From positions 53,977,858 through 54,041,857 of the forward strand of contig NC_083598.1 of the NCBI RefSeq assembly GCF_020882245.1: 64,000 bases of DNA. The letters are read 5' to 3'. This document shows positions 1 to 11,073 of this stretch, piece after piece (the stretch's first letter is position 1; each line of letters starts with the position of its first letter). The notes beneath the pieces were generated by a model. It saw only the letters and a list, made by a program, of their open reading frames with translations, was not told the origin of the DNA and did no database searches. This DNA is from Rhopalosiphum padi. Its lineage: Eukaryota; Arthropoda; Insecta; Hemiptera; Aphididae. Both the position numbers and the translations under genes were made by a program.

Positions 1-128
1 CAGATTTGGATATTACAAGACCAGTGTCTTAATGATAGTTTTTTTTTATAAGAGTAATTTTAGTTTAATTTTGAGTTAAGCTTTTTTTACATATTATATG
101 TCTATCAGATTTCTGTAATTAATACTTA

Positions 129-251
129 GGAGGAATCTTGAACCTATTAATACATTTTCAAGCAATAACAATTAAGATAAAGGTCTTATATTTTTTTAAG
201 TACAAAATAATTTGTACATTTTTGTAATTTTAACGATCTTGTCAAATTTTA
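129..251. repeat. Dispersed repeat, copy A
   Basis: This stretch resembles 9350-9466 in the same orientation. Shared blocks in the same order are GAATCTTG, then ATTTTCAAGC or GTTTTCAAGCC, then TTTAAGTACAAAATAATTT, then a T-rich stretch with TTTTAA. The pair is diverged, with indels, so it looks like two old copies of an interspersed family. No coding capacity or clear ends are visible. Confidence 0.5.
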
Positions 252-572
252 CCTATAACTATCATTTTTAATATTTTTAAACTGTTACAAGAAAATCTTG
301 TGTGATATCTTGTATCTTATTTCCAATCCTCCGGCGGAACATAACATTTATAATGAATATTTATAACAATTAATAAAAAAAAATTCCGGGGCTAAAATAA
401 TTTAATATTAAGAAAACTATTTATAGATTTGGAAATATCTTAATATTTTATTAAAATTTGAATTAGATAATAGGTTTAGAAAGGGACAAAAAAAGGTTCG
501 TCTATGGCTAACATAACTAATTTTTGAGGACAGAATATTTTGTAATATAATGTTACATATTATAGAATAGAT

Positions 573-859
573 CAGCGGTTCTCAAACTGTGGTATGCAAA
601 AGACTAGATGGTTGTACGTGGAGGTCTGTTTTTGGACAATAAACCCATTAAATTATTTAATTTATATTTTATTTAAAAAAATTAATAAATAAAAAATAAC
701 TATACTGTAGTTGTAGTATTTTCCTATCTGATTATTTAAAATAAATGTATTTTACTGTACAATTTGGAATTAGGATCGTTCTATTTTTAGATATTAGTGA
801 TACGCAACTGATTGATAATCTACCTAAGTGGTACGTAAAAAAAAGTCTGATAACCGTTG
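573..859. mobile_element. hAT-type MITE (non-autonomous DNA transposon)
   Basis: The left end begins CAGCGGTTCTCAAACT. The right end, read on the minus strand, begins CAACGGTTATCAGACT, which matches 13 of 16 positions. These are typical hAT terminal inverted repeats. The flanking octamers GAATAGAT (565-572) and GTATAGAC (860-867) agree at 6 of 8 positions, consistent with an old 8-bp target-site duplication. At 287 bp and AT-rich inside, it has no transposase and would depend on an autonomous hAT for movement. Confidence 0.75.
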
Positions 860-1158
860 GTATAGACATTTTGACGAATACCCATAAGTTTATTCCTGCC
901 ATTAAAATTTATAACTGACCATTTAAGGAATTATTTGGTGAACTACTGTATTCATCCTAATTTCAGAAAATTACGTCATTTAACGTTTTTCATGTATACG
1001 TCACGTCTTAAATGTTACTACTAAGTTTCAATACACGTGTGAACTAGTTAAATATTTTGTTTTTAATGGTAGCTTAATTTAACAAGTATAATAATTTATC
1101 GTTGTTCAATATTATTATTAAATATATAATAAACGTTATTTATCCATTCACATTTATT

Positions 1159-1180
1159 GAATATATATATATATGTATAT
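1159..1180. repeat. AT microsatellite
   Basis: An AT dinucleotide run with one interruption (ATGTATAT). No other feature is associated with it. Confidence 0.8.
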
Positions 1181-2759
1181 AAATTATGTTACAAATAACT
1201 TTTATCAATATTAAAAAAAATACACTAATTTTAATATTTTTACTTAAAAATCAAAGTTAATTTTCTATGACGTTTTGCATAGAAAAACTAACCGTCAGGA
1301 ATCTGTATAATTTATATTTTTAAGAATCATAATTTTAAAATTAGTCATATGAATATAAAATATAAAGCATCTAAAGTACTATTTAATCGTAGAATACATA
1401 CACACTTTATTATTTAGGTTATTAAATAAATCTTTCTTAAAAATTTGCATTTTTAATTTGATTGAAGAATAATATTTTCAACATTATTTGGAAATATCAA
1501 TTAGCATAATGTAATTACTAGGTACTAGCCAGTTAACTGGATGCATATAAAATCAAATTTAACTTGATACAAATTTGAAATCCATAGTTTTACTTTCAGA
1601 ACTTCTTTATTGTTTAAATAAACAATGGTTTTTATGGTGTTATTTATTGTAATTAATATGAATGTAATTCAACATTTAAATATATTCAATTTTTTTGTAT
1701 TTTATACTTCGAAAACAGAAACTTAGGGTTATATCATTTCTCCATGAACCGTAACTTATACAAGAAGAAATGTCATTTTGAAAGTCCATGAATAATTTAA
1801 ATTACGAAGCTCTTAATCCGGTGCATAATTAGTAGCATTTAAACATTCAAGTTTCCAAGATTTCTACACTATGTTCTATAGATTAAAGTATTACTCCAGT
1901 AGTATCTATAGTAAATTATTTGCAATAAACATATTAGTTTATAAAATTAGACTTTACGATATAATTGAGGTCTTTCTTATGTATTTTTCAAACTTAAGAT
2001 ATTATGAATTATAAGTAATGTAAGATATTTAATAAATATTTTTTAAAGATATTCTTTTAATATATACATATACAAACATTTATACTTTAATCTTTGGAGA
2101 TAATCTAATTTAAATATAAGTTATAACTTATTTTATACTATTTAAAATATCATATTATAATTATTTTTAGGCGTGGACTTAATAAAAAATAATGTTCCTA
2201 AAATTATATTATTGTTTTGTAATTAAGTAAATATATGTATACAGTAAATTAAATAAATAACAATGCAATTGTGTTAAATCGTTTTAAGTTTCATATAATT
2301 ATAATCTACTAATTATATTGCAAGGTTAGGAAAGGAATTTACGAATTTCATTCGTTTTGGTAGCATCTGTAGCTTGTTAATGAAAACAATTATGAAGAAG
2401 ATTAAAGGAGTAATAATTAAAATAAATGGTAACTTGAATTATAATAAGGGTAAATTTAGTTTGATTAAGTTAGGTTTAAATAAGAAATCAAAATCAAAAT
2501 AAATTGATTATTTTAAGTAAGAAATAGTTTATACTTCAAACATTGTATAATATATATAAACTAAATAATTGTTTACTCATAACTATTTGTTTAAAGAATT
2601 AACTGTTTTACATACAAATATTAAATAATTTACCTAGTAAAATAAATAAAACTAAATTGAATGTACCAATACCAAAATATTATCTAGTGTAATTATGATT
2701 TTTATGATTTTATCATTAACAATCAGTTTTAAATCGTAAAAATAAGAAAATTATATTTC

Positions 2760-3985
2760 TGATCAAATTGATATTTTATCCGGCGCCCCTCAGGCTGATA
2801 ATTTATCACCATTATTATTTTCTTTATTCATAAATGATATAAATAAAACTTTAAAATATTAAAATTGTCTCTTACTTGCAGGCGACACCAAAATCTATAA
2901 TATTGTTAAATTTCTTGATGACGCATTAACACTTCAATATGACTTAAACAGCGTTTATCAATGGTGTAATAAGAATGACATGTCTTTGAATATTGATAAA
3001 TGTGCTGTTATTGTATTTTATTTTTAAAAAAAATACATTATTTTTTAATTACGCATTAAATAACTCAAATTTGATATGTAATAATGTAATTAAAGACCTG
3101 GGCGTTTTCTTTGATTCTAAACTTTCCTTCAGTTGTCATGTTAATTATTTAAGAAGTAAATCATATAAGACACTACTACACTAGGCTTATTAAAACGTAT
3201 GTGCAAAGATTTTTGTGACAAGTCTTCCCTTAAAATTCTGTATTATCTCGATCTCACTTTGACTATTCTTCTTTGATTTGTCGCATTAACAATATCATTC
3301 AAAATTAAAGTTTATCTGCTGTCCAGAATACATTTCTAAGATACTTATTATATAAACTCCACTATAAAAGAGTTCAACATTCTGGGTACGATACTATAAT
3401 TGAAACCTTCTCTAAATAAAAGATTTAATATCTTAAACTCTAATTTTTAGTATAAACTATTAAATAATATTGCTGATTGTCCAGAAATTCTCGAGTGAAT
3501 AAATTTTTGGTATAAACCGATCTAATTGAAGAAATTATTCAATATATTTTTATCTCTCTTCTACTTTTTTAAATTATATGCTATATTATCCTGAAAATAT
3601 GTTAATGTTTGCAGGTAATTCCACTAAGGGTTTAGATTTATTTATTAAAATCCTTTTAAATTTGTCAAATACTTGATCTAATTAACTTTTATCGTATTAT
3701 TTCCTCTTTTTCTTTTTTCGTCCTACGTTTATCACTCAAATGCATTCATGGTTAGTTATTATGTTATTCATATATCTTTATATTTTTCATTTTTAAGTTT
3801 ACATAGCTATTTTATATTTATATATTGTTTTTTATATCTATCTATATGGATCTTTCTTTCTATATATTCCTTATTTACTAGTATAATATTACGCGTTATA
3901 TATATTTATATACATATTATTATAAATTTTATTTTATGTATTAAGAATTTATTTCCATAAATAAAGAAATTATTATTATTGTTAG
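2760..3985 (+). pseudogene. Decayed non-LTR retrotransposon reverse transcriptase (Jockey/CR1-like)
   Basis: Several frames together give the palm of a non-LTR reverse transcriptase. At 2779 a frame reads SGAPQADNLSPLLFSLFIND, the SGVPQGS..GPLLF..FIND block with G changed to A. After a stop and a frame change it continues LLAGDTKIYNIVKFLDDALT, which holds the position of the catalytic FADD motif but reads LAGD, so an essential Asp is lost. QWCNKNDMSLNIDKC follows, then a stop near 3026, and later KDLGVFFDSKLSF (3090-3130). Weaker C-terminal similarity runs to about 3950. An ATAAAGAAATTATTATTATT tail at 3960-3980 resembles the simple-repeat tail of these elements. The copy is 5'-truncated and cannot be functional. 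Confidence 0.85.
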
Positions 3986-5439
3986 ATTATTATAGTATAC
4001 GATTAACAGTAATACATTTTCAAAATATGATCAAGCGAGCATATGATATAATAATACATATATGAATTAAAAAACTAATATAACAGAAATTTATAATGAA
4101 TATAAATTTAACAGTATTCCATTATTTATTTTGAATTAAAATATATTATAATTATATGTGTAAGATTCAATGTTGCTGATAATTGAGGATTTGTCACAAA
4201 GGATTTCGTATTTTCGTCGATGTTGATTAATTATTTAGAGCTGTGTAAAGATTTTCTTAATAATAATACATTTGATTGATAATTATTTTATAATTAGAAC
4301 AAACGAATTATATTATTAAGAAGTTTACAATTAAAAAAATTAAAAAAAAAAAACTGTTTTAATCTCGAAAAAAAATTTATATTTTTAAATGTGAAAGTTT
4401 GTTCTCTTCTATTTAATGTACTATAGATATATCTGAAAAGGATTGTTAATTATCAATAGTATTATGGTAAAGTGATATAACTTAAAAACTTATTATTGTC
4501 ATACGTAAAAAATAAGCATAAACATCAATTAAATATACTGCATATTTGATCAATGGTATAATATACTTCTATATTTATTTTTTTCTTGATACTTTATTTA
4601 AATTTGATATTTATGTACATTATTATTGTATTGAATGGTTACTTTTACGTATATATTTTTTAACTTTTATGTTTTCAAAAAAACTTGAAGTAGGCAATTC
4701 GTATAACTTATTTTTTTGTTCATTTAGAACTTGAAAAGTTAATTCTAGTTTATGGTCATTTTAAATAGTATTGATTATAAAACTGCAGATAAAATTAATT
4801 ATATTGGAATGTTTGTTGATAAGAGCACCAAAATAAACAGCCGTTGGATGTTTGAATTTAGTGTTATATATTTTTTATACTTAAAAAAGTTTTCTAAATA
4901 AGCTAACACAAATATTGAAATAACACGAATTAAAATGAATCGTAAAAATCAGTAATAGTTTGCAAAAATTAAATTTCAAATACAATTTAAAACAGATTAA
5001 CTATTATATTTTATTTATTGACACACTATTATATTATAATATAATATATAAATTATATAATATGTATTTAACGAGATATTTACCGAGGTTGTGTGCCGTA
5101 TAGCCCTCTGTTGATAGTACCTATGCATATATGTATAACAGTATTCAGTAGTAAGGTATTGTGTTTAAAAGAATTGCAGAGTTTAAATTTTAGACATATT
5201 TCAATGTTTGTGTGGTGCATAAAATAATGTGGATATCGTTAATGAACGTTGCAAGATCACGACAGATTGGACATATCCTGACACCATGTTCATTATGATT
5301 ATCGTATACACGCTGTATATTATAGGATCCATTCAACTTTGTTCTGGGTGAAACAATTCGAGTTATTAATATAATAATAACACTAATAGCTATTGTCTCG
5401 TATAAGTAATAATATACAACATTATATTATTATATTGGT

Positions 5440-5795
5440 CTTGTACCATAAATTACGTCTCCAGAAACAAAAACAATATCATCGGAAGCCCCGTAGTGTT
5501 TTACGGTCCGCACTGTTAAATCAATCGGTATAACATAATATTGAAAAGTGTGTTATCGTCGGAAAACCCAGTAAGAGCAGAGGTGCATTGGTTCAGCGAC
5601 TAAATTTGGCAGTGGACACGCGCTTGCACTCAAATCCAAACATTCACTGAGCGGTCGATCGTGGCTTCGAAGATACCTATAATAATATACCTACTAAGCA
5701 TATAATATAGCAAACTTATTATGTATGTATAAAGTAATATTACAATATGTAATTATTAAAAGGTGCCCGTACGTGTGTACTTCAAAAAATAAACG
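5440..5795 (+). promoter_or_regulatory. Candidate promoter / 5' UTR region of the receptor gene
   Basis: This stretch is visibly richer in G, C and CpG than the surroundings, with GGTCCGCAC, TCGTCGGAAAACC, GCGGTCGATCG and similar blocks. It lies directly before a candidate first exon that ends in a good splice donor. No TATA box or convincing initiator/DPE pair stands out. Promoter function is inferred from position and composition only. Confidence 0.3.
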
Positions 5796-5858
5796 ATGAA
5801 CGAAATTCGCGTGTGGGAGGTTATCGAAACCATCACAGACCTAGAGTCAAAAGACATG
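5761..5858 (+). other. Candidate 5' noncoding exon with upstream AUG frame
   Basis: The sequence reads ...AAAAGACATG, then a strong donor GTAAGTAG at 5859. The coding exon at 11009 sits four bases after a splice acceptor (TTTACAG at 10998-11004), so at least one upstream exon is expected, and this is the best candidate seen. An ATG at 5796 opens 21 codons (MNEIRVWEVIETITDLESKD and one more Met) ending exactly at the donor in phase 0. Joined to 11005, it continues in a frame different from the receptor and stops at the TAG at 11343-11345. That would make an upstream frame of about 62 codons overlapping the main start. The 5' boundary is unknown and the splice is inferred. Confidence 0.35.
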
Positions 5859-7639
5859 GTAAGTAGATTCATACAATATGTTATGCGGATATAAGGCAAC
5901 AAATCTGCTTTGCCGACACGTCAACATATTATTATTAAAATTGTTTTTTTCTTTATGAAATCTGGATATTTCCATATTTTAAAAAAAAAACGATTGTGCA
6001 AAACAAATACCCAGATAACGGGCCTGGTCACTTGCTAGCTATTTTCACTCAGATAACTTAAATCGAGGTTATTCCTCTACATAGTATATATTATAGAAAA
6101 CCACATTAGGTTAGGTCACAGGGTAAAACAATTTTATTTGCCGCAACTAGGACCACTACGTGGGTCGTGGATCACTCCAAGCAGTCTCACGTTATTTTTG
6201 TTATAAAAAATATCTTAAAAGTGTAAAACTATTATAATAACAACTATCGATCATCAGAAACAGCAATCACTTAACTAACCTCGTTATCTTATTGTCAGAA
6301 TTCTAACTCTTAAGTTATTACGTATAACTGTTTTAATAATAATTTTTACACATTTTTTTGAATATTATTTACGTTTTAACAAGAATAAACATATAGATTA
6401 CAAAAAGAAAAATTCCTTAGAGGGTTGGTGAAGTAGATTTAAGCCTTGATTCGTGCCGAATTCAGATCCTCCAACTATAATCCTCGCGGTTTTATCCTAT
6501 TTCAGTATTTAGATATGAGTAAATATATATTATGTGTGCCTACGTTACCGCATAAGCTTATGTGTATTTATAGCAGCTGTGCTGCATAAATGTGGTTGGT
6601 GGACAAAGGTAACCACGTAAAAATTCACTGTATGAATACGATGATATAGTTTTACTCAACCTTAACGCAACATCATTAATAATAACATAAAACAGTCCGG
6701 AAGCAACCCTAGAAAAATAAGGAAATATGTATATAAAATAAGAATATTCTCACCGAGTGCAGATAATATGCTATTATGTCTTATCGATTTTGGATCTCGG
6801 CTTTTTTTTAGTGGTTGATATGTATATGTGTTTAAGTAATATTTTCTCAGCATTGTTCAAAAACCTCTAAAAAATTTGTCGACAAAAAAAGTTTCTGACG
6901 TTTTAACCATTATGCATTTTATAGCATCAAATAAAGCACAATACCAATACGTGGAAGATGGAAGTTTTCTTTGATAATTCGATAATTGCTTTTTATTTAT
7001 TTTTTATTAATAATATCTTTAAGTTTAATGACAATCTATGTTTAAATAAACATACCAAATTTTAGTAACTAAAGCACCAAAGAAGTTTTATTCACAATTT
7101 TTAAATTGTGAAGAACATAGGTACTGTACATTTGAAAATCTATCATTATTACTACTAAACAGTATAAACTTATATTGTTTTTCTTCAAAAATTTCCTTTA
7201 TACCTTTGCTATTTTGTAACTCAATTATAAACAGAAAATTTAATCTAAAAATAGTTCTCCCCTATAAACATTATTATAATACAGTTATATATATGGATAT
7301 AGCTTGTTTTCATTTTGATCACCCATATTTTAATAACATTTATGTTGAATAGATATTGTGTTCAAAGTACTATAAGATAAGTTTTATTTTTACCAATATA
7401 AGTATTTTAATAGAATTATGTTTCAGTATATATTTAAACGAATATAATAACTTAATATTAAATTTAAATAATATATAAATATAAATCAGTATTTATTGCA
7501 TACACCTCAACAGTAAAAAAAAGAAAATGCTGAATTTAAAGTAGGTAGGTACCAAGTTTTTTGTATGATATGGAAAATTTGAAAATAAAACAAGCTTACA
7601 TTAAATACATACTTTATATGTGAAGTAAGTCGTTATTTT

Positions 7640-7681
7640 ATTTAGATGACCCACTTTAAAGGGTGAACCACTGGATAATAA
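7640..7681. mobile_element. Possible solitary hAT terminus
   Basis: On the minus strand this reads CAGTGGTTCACCCTTTAAAG from 7673 leftwards, which fits the CAGTGGTTC ends of hAT elements. The adjoining octamer is GATAATAA (7674-7681). I could not find a partner end with the same octamer to the left, so the element may be truncated or the match may be chance. Confidence 0.3.
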
Positions 7682-9349
7682 CTTATTTTAATGAAAATAA
7701 ATTTACTTGTAAAATCGCATTTTGCGTTTGTAATATTATGAATGAATTTTTGGCTATAAAAATGTTAAAATTAATGAACTTTAAATATATTGTTTATTCT
7801 TATTAATTTTTTGAATATACCGTACATTTTTTAATCATAAACAATAATTTAGGTATTTGTATTTTTGGAATAATCAATATTATTTTAAAACAATTTAATT
7901 AAACATTTCTGAATAAAATAAAATAAATATTTACAATATTTAATAGAACTAATTCCTTTTAGTTAATAACTTTAAAAATTATAAATCTTTATAAAAAAAG
8001 AATGATTATTTCTCGGAACTTTTGTTGCCAATTTTAAAACTTGACTGTAAATATTATAAATAACCTCCTATATAGATAATTTGTATTTTGTGGTGAAACT
8101 TTGATAATATTCAAATTTATTTTAACTTTAGAATTATTTTTGAAATAATAAAAGGACTAAAATTTAAACAAAAGCAATATAATGTACCTCTTGCATTTTT
8201 TATCTTTATTCTAAAGTTCTAACTAAGAATCAGAAGTTTTATTTGTGATTACAAGCAAATTTAAGTATCCGTTGTTCGTTAGTGTTTCTTATCATAGAAT
8301 ATTTTAAACTTGATAGTTTGTTTGTGGTTTCATAGTATATTTTATATTATACACTACACCGTGGTATTTATGAACTATAACATGTTCTGTTTGGTTTCAA
8401 ACTTTTTGTACAATGTTGATTTTTGAAAATATGTTTAAACAATATTAGACACTTTTTAGGGATTTATTTTGAAAGGTCTCGTGATAGGTTTTTATGTCAG
8501 TTTAGTAAAATTAAAAATTAAGTGAAGTTGTATAGTAACAAGCTTTACATTATTTTACGATTTGGGTTTTACAGTGACATGTTTTCGCTGTAAGTAAATA
8601 TACTTTAGGTAAATATTATCGTTAAAACACTTAACGAATTGATCCATTGGCTTTATGCAAGTTAGTTGTCGACAACATTTTAGTCGTATCAGCAAAATAA
8701 GGATTTTAAGAGTGTCCTTTTAAAATATGTGTTCTCTAATTGTTAACCGATATAGCTAAATTAAAAGTGAAAAACTGGGAAAATCACTCTATTCTATATG
8801 GTTATATAGTAGATTTTAAGAGCACATTTTCACTGTGATGGATGTGATATGTTTAATTCAATTACAAATCAATTTACACGAATAACGATTATAAGCGTTT
8901 CCTGCATGTGTGTCTGAATAATCTTTTTCTAAGGATATTTTATAATTTATTGCTTCACTAGTAATATAACGTATTAAACAATTGTTGACAAAAATATAGT
9001 ATATATTATGTTTTAATAATAGCATATACTTGTTTTTTATTAGCATATAAAAGTCAATAACCACATATAAACGGTGAGAATAGGTTTATAGTGTACATAA
9101 CTTCAAATTAGTCTAAATATTTTGGAAATTTCATTGTGTATAAATAATAATTTACGTAATGGCAAAAAGTTTCAAATTCATGTGATTTATGTTTTTTTAA
9201 TTACAACATAATAACTAAAATCGTTAGTGGACGAATCATTATTATACGTTTAAATATCCGATGATGTCAACATTTTAACTTAACGCTTATAAAAAAATGT
9301 ATGTGGTTTTACACAAAACCTTTTTTTTTTTAATTTCAATGAAAAACTT

Positions 9350-9466
9350 ATGAAGAATCTTGTATTACGTTTTCAAGCCTTGAATATCAAAGTTAAAATG
9401 TTATGAATATTTAAGTACAAAATAATTTAAAAATTTCCATAGTTTTAATGAATTTCGTAAACATTT
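9350..9466. repeat. Dispersed repeat, copy B
   Basis: Direct-orientation relative of 129-251. It contains GAAGAATCTTG, GTTTTCAAGCC and TTTAAGTACAAAATAATTT in the same order. A run of T lies just upstream at 9320-9331. Boundaries are approximate. Confidence 0.5.
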
Positions 9467-10867
9467 GGACTCAGTGTGTACTCAGGTTACACTCGTTAAT
9501 CAATAATTTTTTGTACATATATTTAAGGCAATTATATCCTAATTTTTATTATAAAATAATTTAATAATTACAATGCAATAATGTTTGATGGAATAAAAAA
9601 CTATTTGTTTTAAATAAAAAATAAAATAAAAATCATATCAAGTTTTTTTAAAAATGTATTAATGTGTGTCTTTTTTAACTACATACTCATACTTACATTT
9701 TGTTTAACTTATTTCATTGAGATAATCAGCAAAATATATAAAACGATATCATTGTATACGAGATGATTCATTTGTTCAAAAACATTGTATTAAAGATACT
9801 GAACATATAAAGAGTATTTTAAGCTATTCAAAATAGATAGAGCATTCAATAGGAAAAAAAATACTATTACGTTATTCAGATGTTTACTGTAATTCCCAAT
9901 TTTTCGATAAAATATATAACTTGTATGAAGCTGAATGTCTGAATAACTAGGTACCTGTTCTATTCTTTTGTGTACGGTGCAACATCAATCAAAGACAGAC
10001 AGGCACCGTATTATAGACTCCAGGGACACCAGATATGTGACGGATTTTATTACAGTTTTATTTCATTTATATTATTTTCTTCCTCTGGTAAACTAACAAG
10101 TGTGACATATAAATGTTACACGAATTGGATATATATATAAACATTATTATTATTTATATTTTTCCCGATATATATGGAATGTATATGAATAAATAAATCG
10201 TAAATCACCATTATACTACGATCGATTGTTCGCAATGTATCAGCCACAGCTCTACAGTTATAATATCTGGTTATGACTGTTATGAGTCGTGCGTACTACA
10301 GTGGCATGTAATTCATGTACACGCAGAACTGGATAGTTTGATTATTATCTTTTCTTCTAGAATTTCTTAAGGGTACTTTAAAGTTTGTAAATCGATTTTA
10401 AAACATGTGGAAATTCTAACTTACGTCATGAAAAAAATCACATTCCCTAAACTTTCAAAATGATATAATATTGCATACAATGGAGCGCAATCAACGTTAA
10501 CTGAAAATAGATTGAATATTTAGTTTTATAAAAATATAATATGATTGAACTACACTCTTTCATAAAAAATGCATTAAAATATTATTAATAACTTCAATGC
10601 GATTTCTTACTTATATCAAATACGTGAAATACGTCACATATTTAGATTTTTCAATTATTTTTTCAGCGTTTTTAATGTACCTCATATTCATACCAAAACA
10701 TAATTACCGGGGTTAAAAATAACTACCTAAAAGAAATTTTTTTGTACGATGAAACATAAAGGATTTGATAATATTTTATGCGTACTTGCATATACGCTAT
10801 AATAATAATCCGATTCACTCTATAGCAATCCGAAAGTATAACATTATGTCCGGATCAGTTGATGTAA

Positions 10868-10873
<6 letters not shown>

Positions 10874-10901
<28 letters not shown>
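10874..10901. repeat. AT microsatellite
   Basis: An uninterrupted AT run of about 28 bp, roughly 100 bp before exon 1 of the receptor gene. Likely length-polymorphic. Confidence 0.9.
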
Positions 10902-10905
<4 letters not shown>

Positions 10906-11008
10906 AATTTTCTGTTTGGTCGTCGCATATAATTATTATGGCGTCTTTCAATAATATTTCGATTTTATAGCTATAACTCACTACGACTTATTTTGTGTTT
11001 ACAGGAAA

Positions 11009-11073
11009 ATGAAGTCAACGTTCGTGGCGTTGATGACGGCGCTGGCGTTGTTGCCGTTCGTCTTGTCACACAG
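11009..11073 (+). CDS. Nmdar2: Receptor exon 1 (start codon and signal peptide)
   Basis: Encodes MKSTFVALMTALALLPFVLSH, with the first two bases of codon 22 at the end. A basic residue, a hydrophobic core of about 15 residues and a small or polar end make a clear secretory signal peptide, as needed for an extracellular amino-terminal domain. The exon begins at 11005, four bases before the ATG, after acceptor TTTACAG. It ends CACAG followed by donor GTACAT, phase 2. This ATG is chosen because it is the only one giving a signal peptide in frame with the later exons. Confidence 0.8.

Larger units (their letters stand above)
1..5440. other. AT-rich upstream flank with transposon relics
   Basis: No gene is supported here on either strand. 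Apart from the hAT-type MITE at 573-859, the dispersed repeat copy near 129-251 and the reverse-transcriptase relic near 2760-3980, the stretch is AT-rich low-complexity sequence with short TA runs (for example 1159-1180). Open frames are short and biased to Ile, Tyr, Phe and Leu, as expected by chance at this composition. Confidence 0.7.
5859..11004 (+). other. Putative 5' intron
   Basis: AT-rich DNA between the candidate first exon and the signal-peptide exon. It contains a possible hAT terminus at 7640-7681, repeat copy B at 9350-9466 and an AT microsatellite at 10874-10901. It ends in TTTTGTGTTTACAG, a good pyrimidine-rich acceptor. I see no coding exon inside it. Confidence 0.4.
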
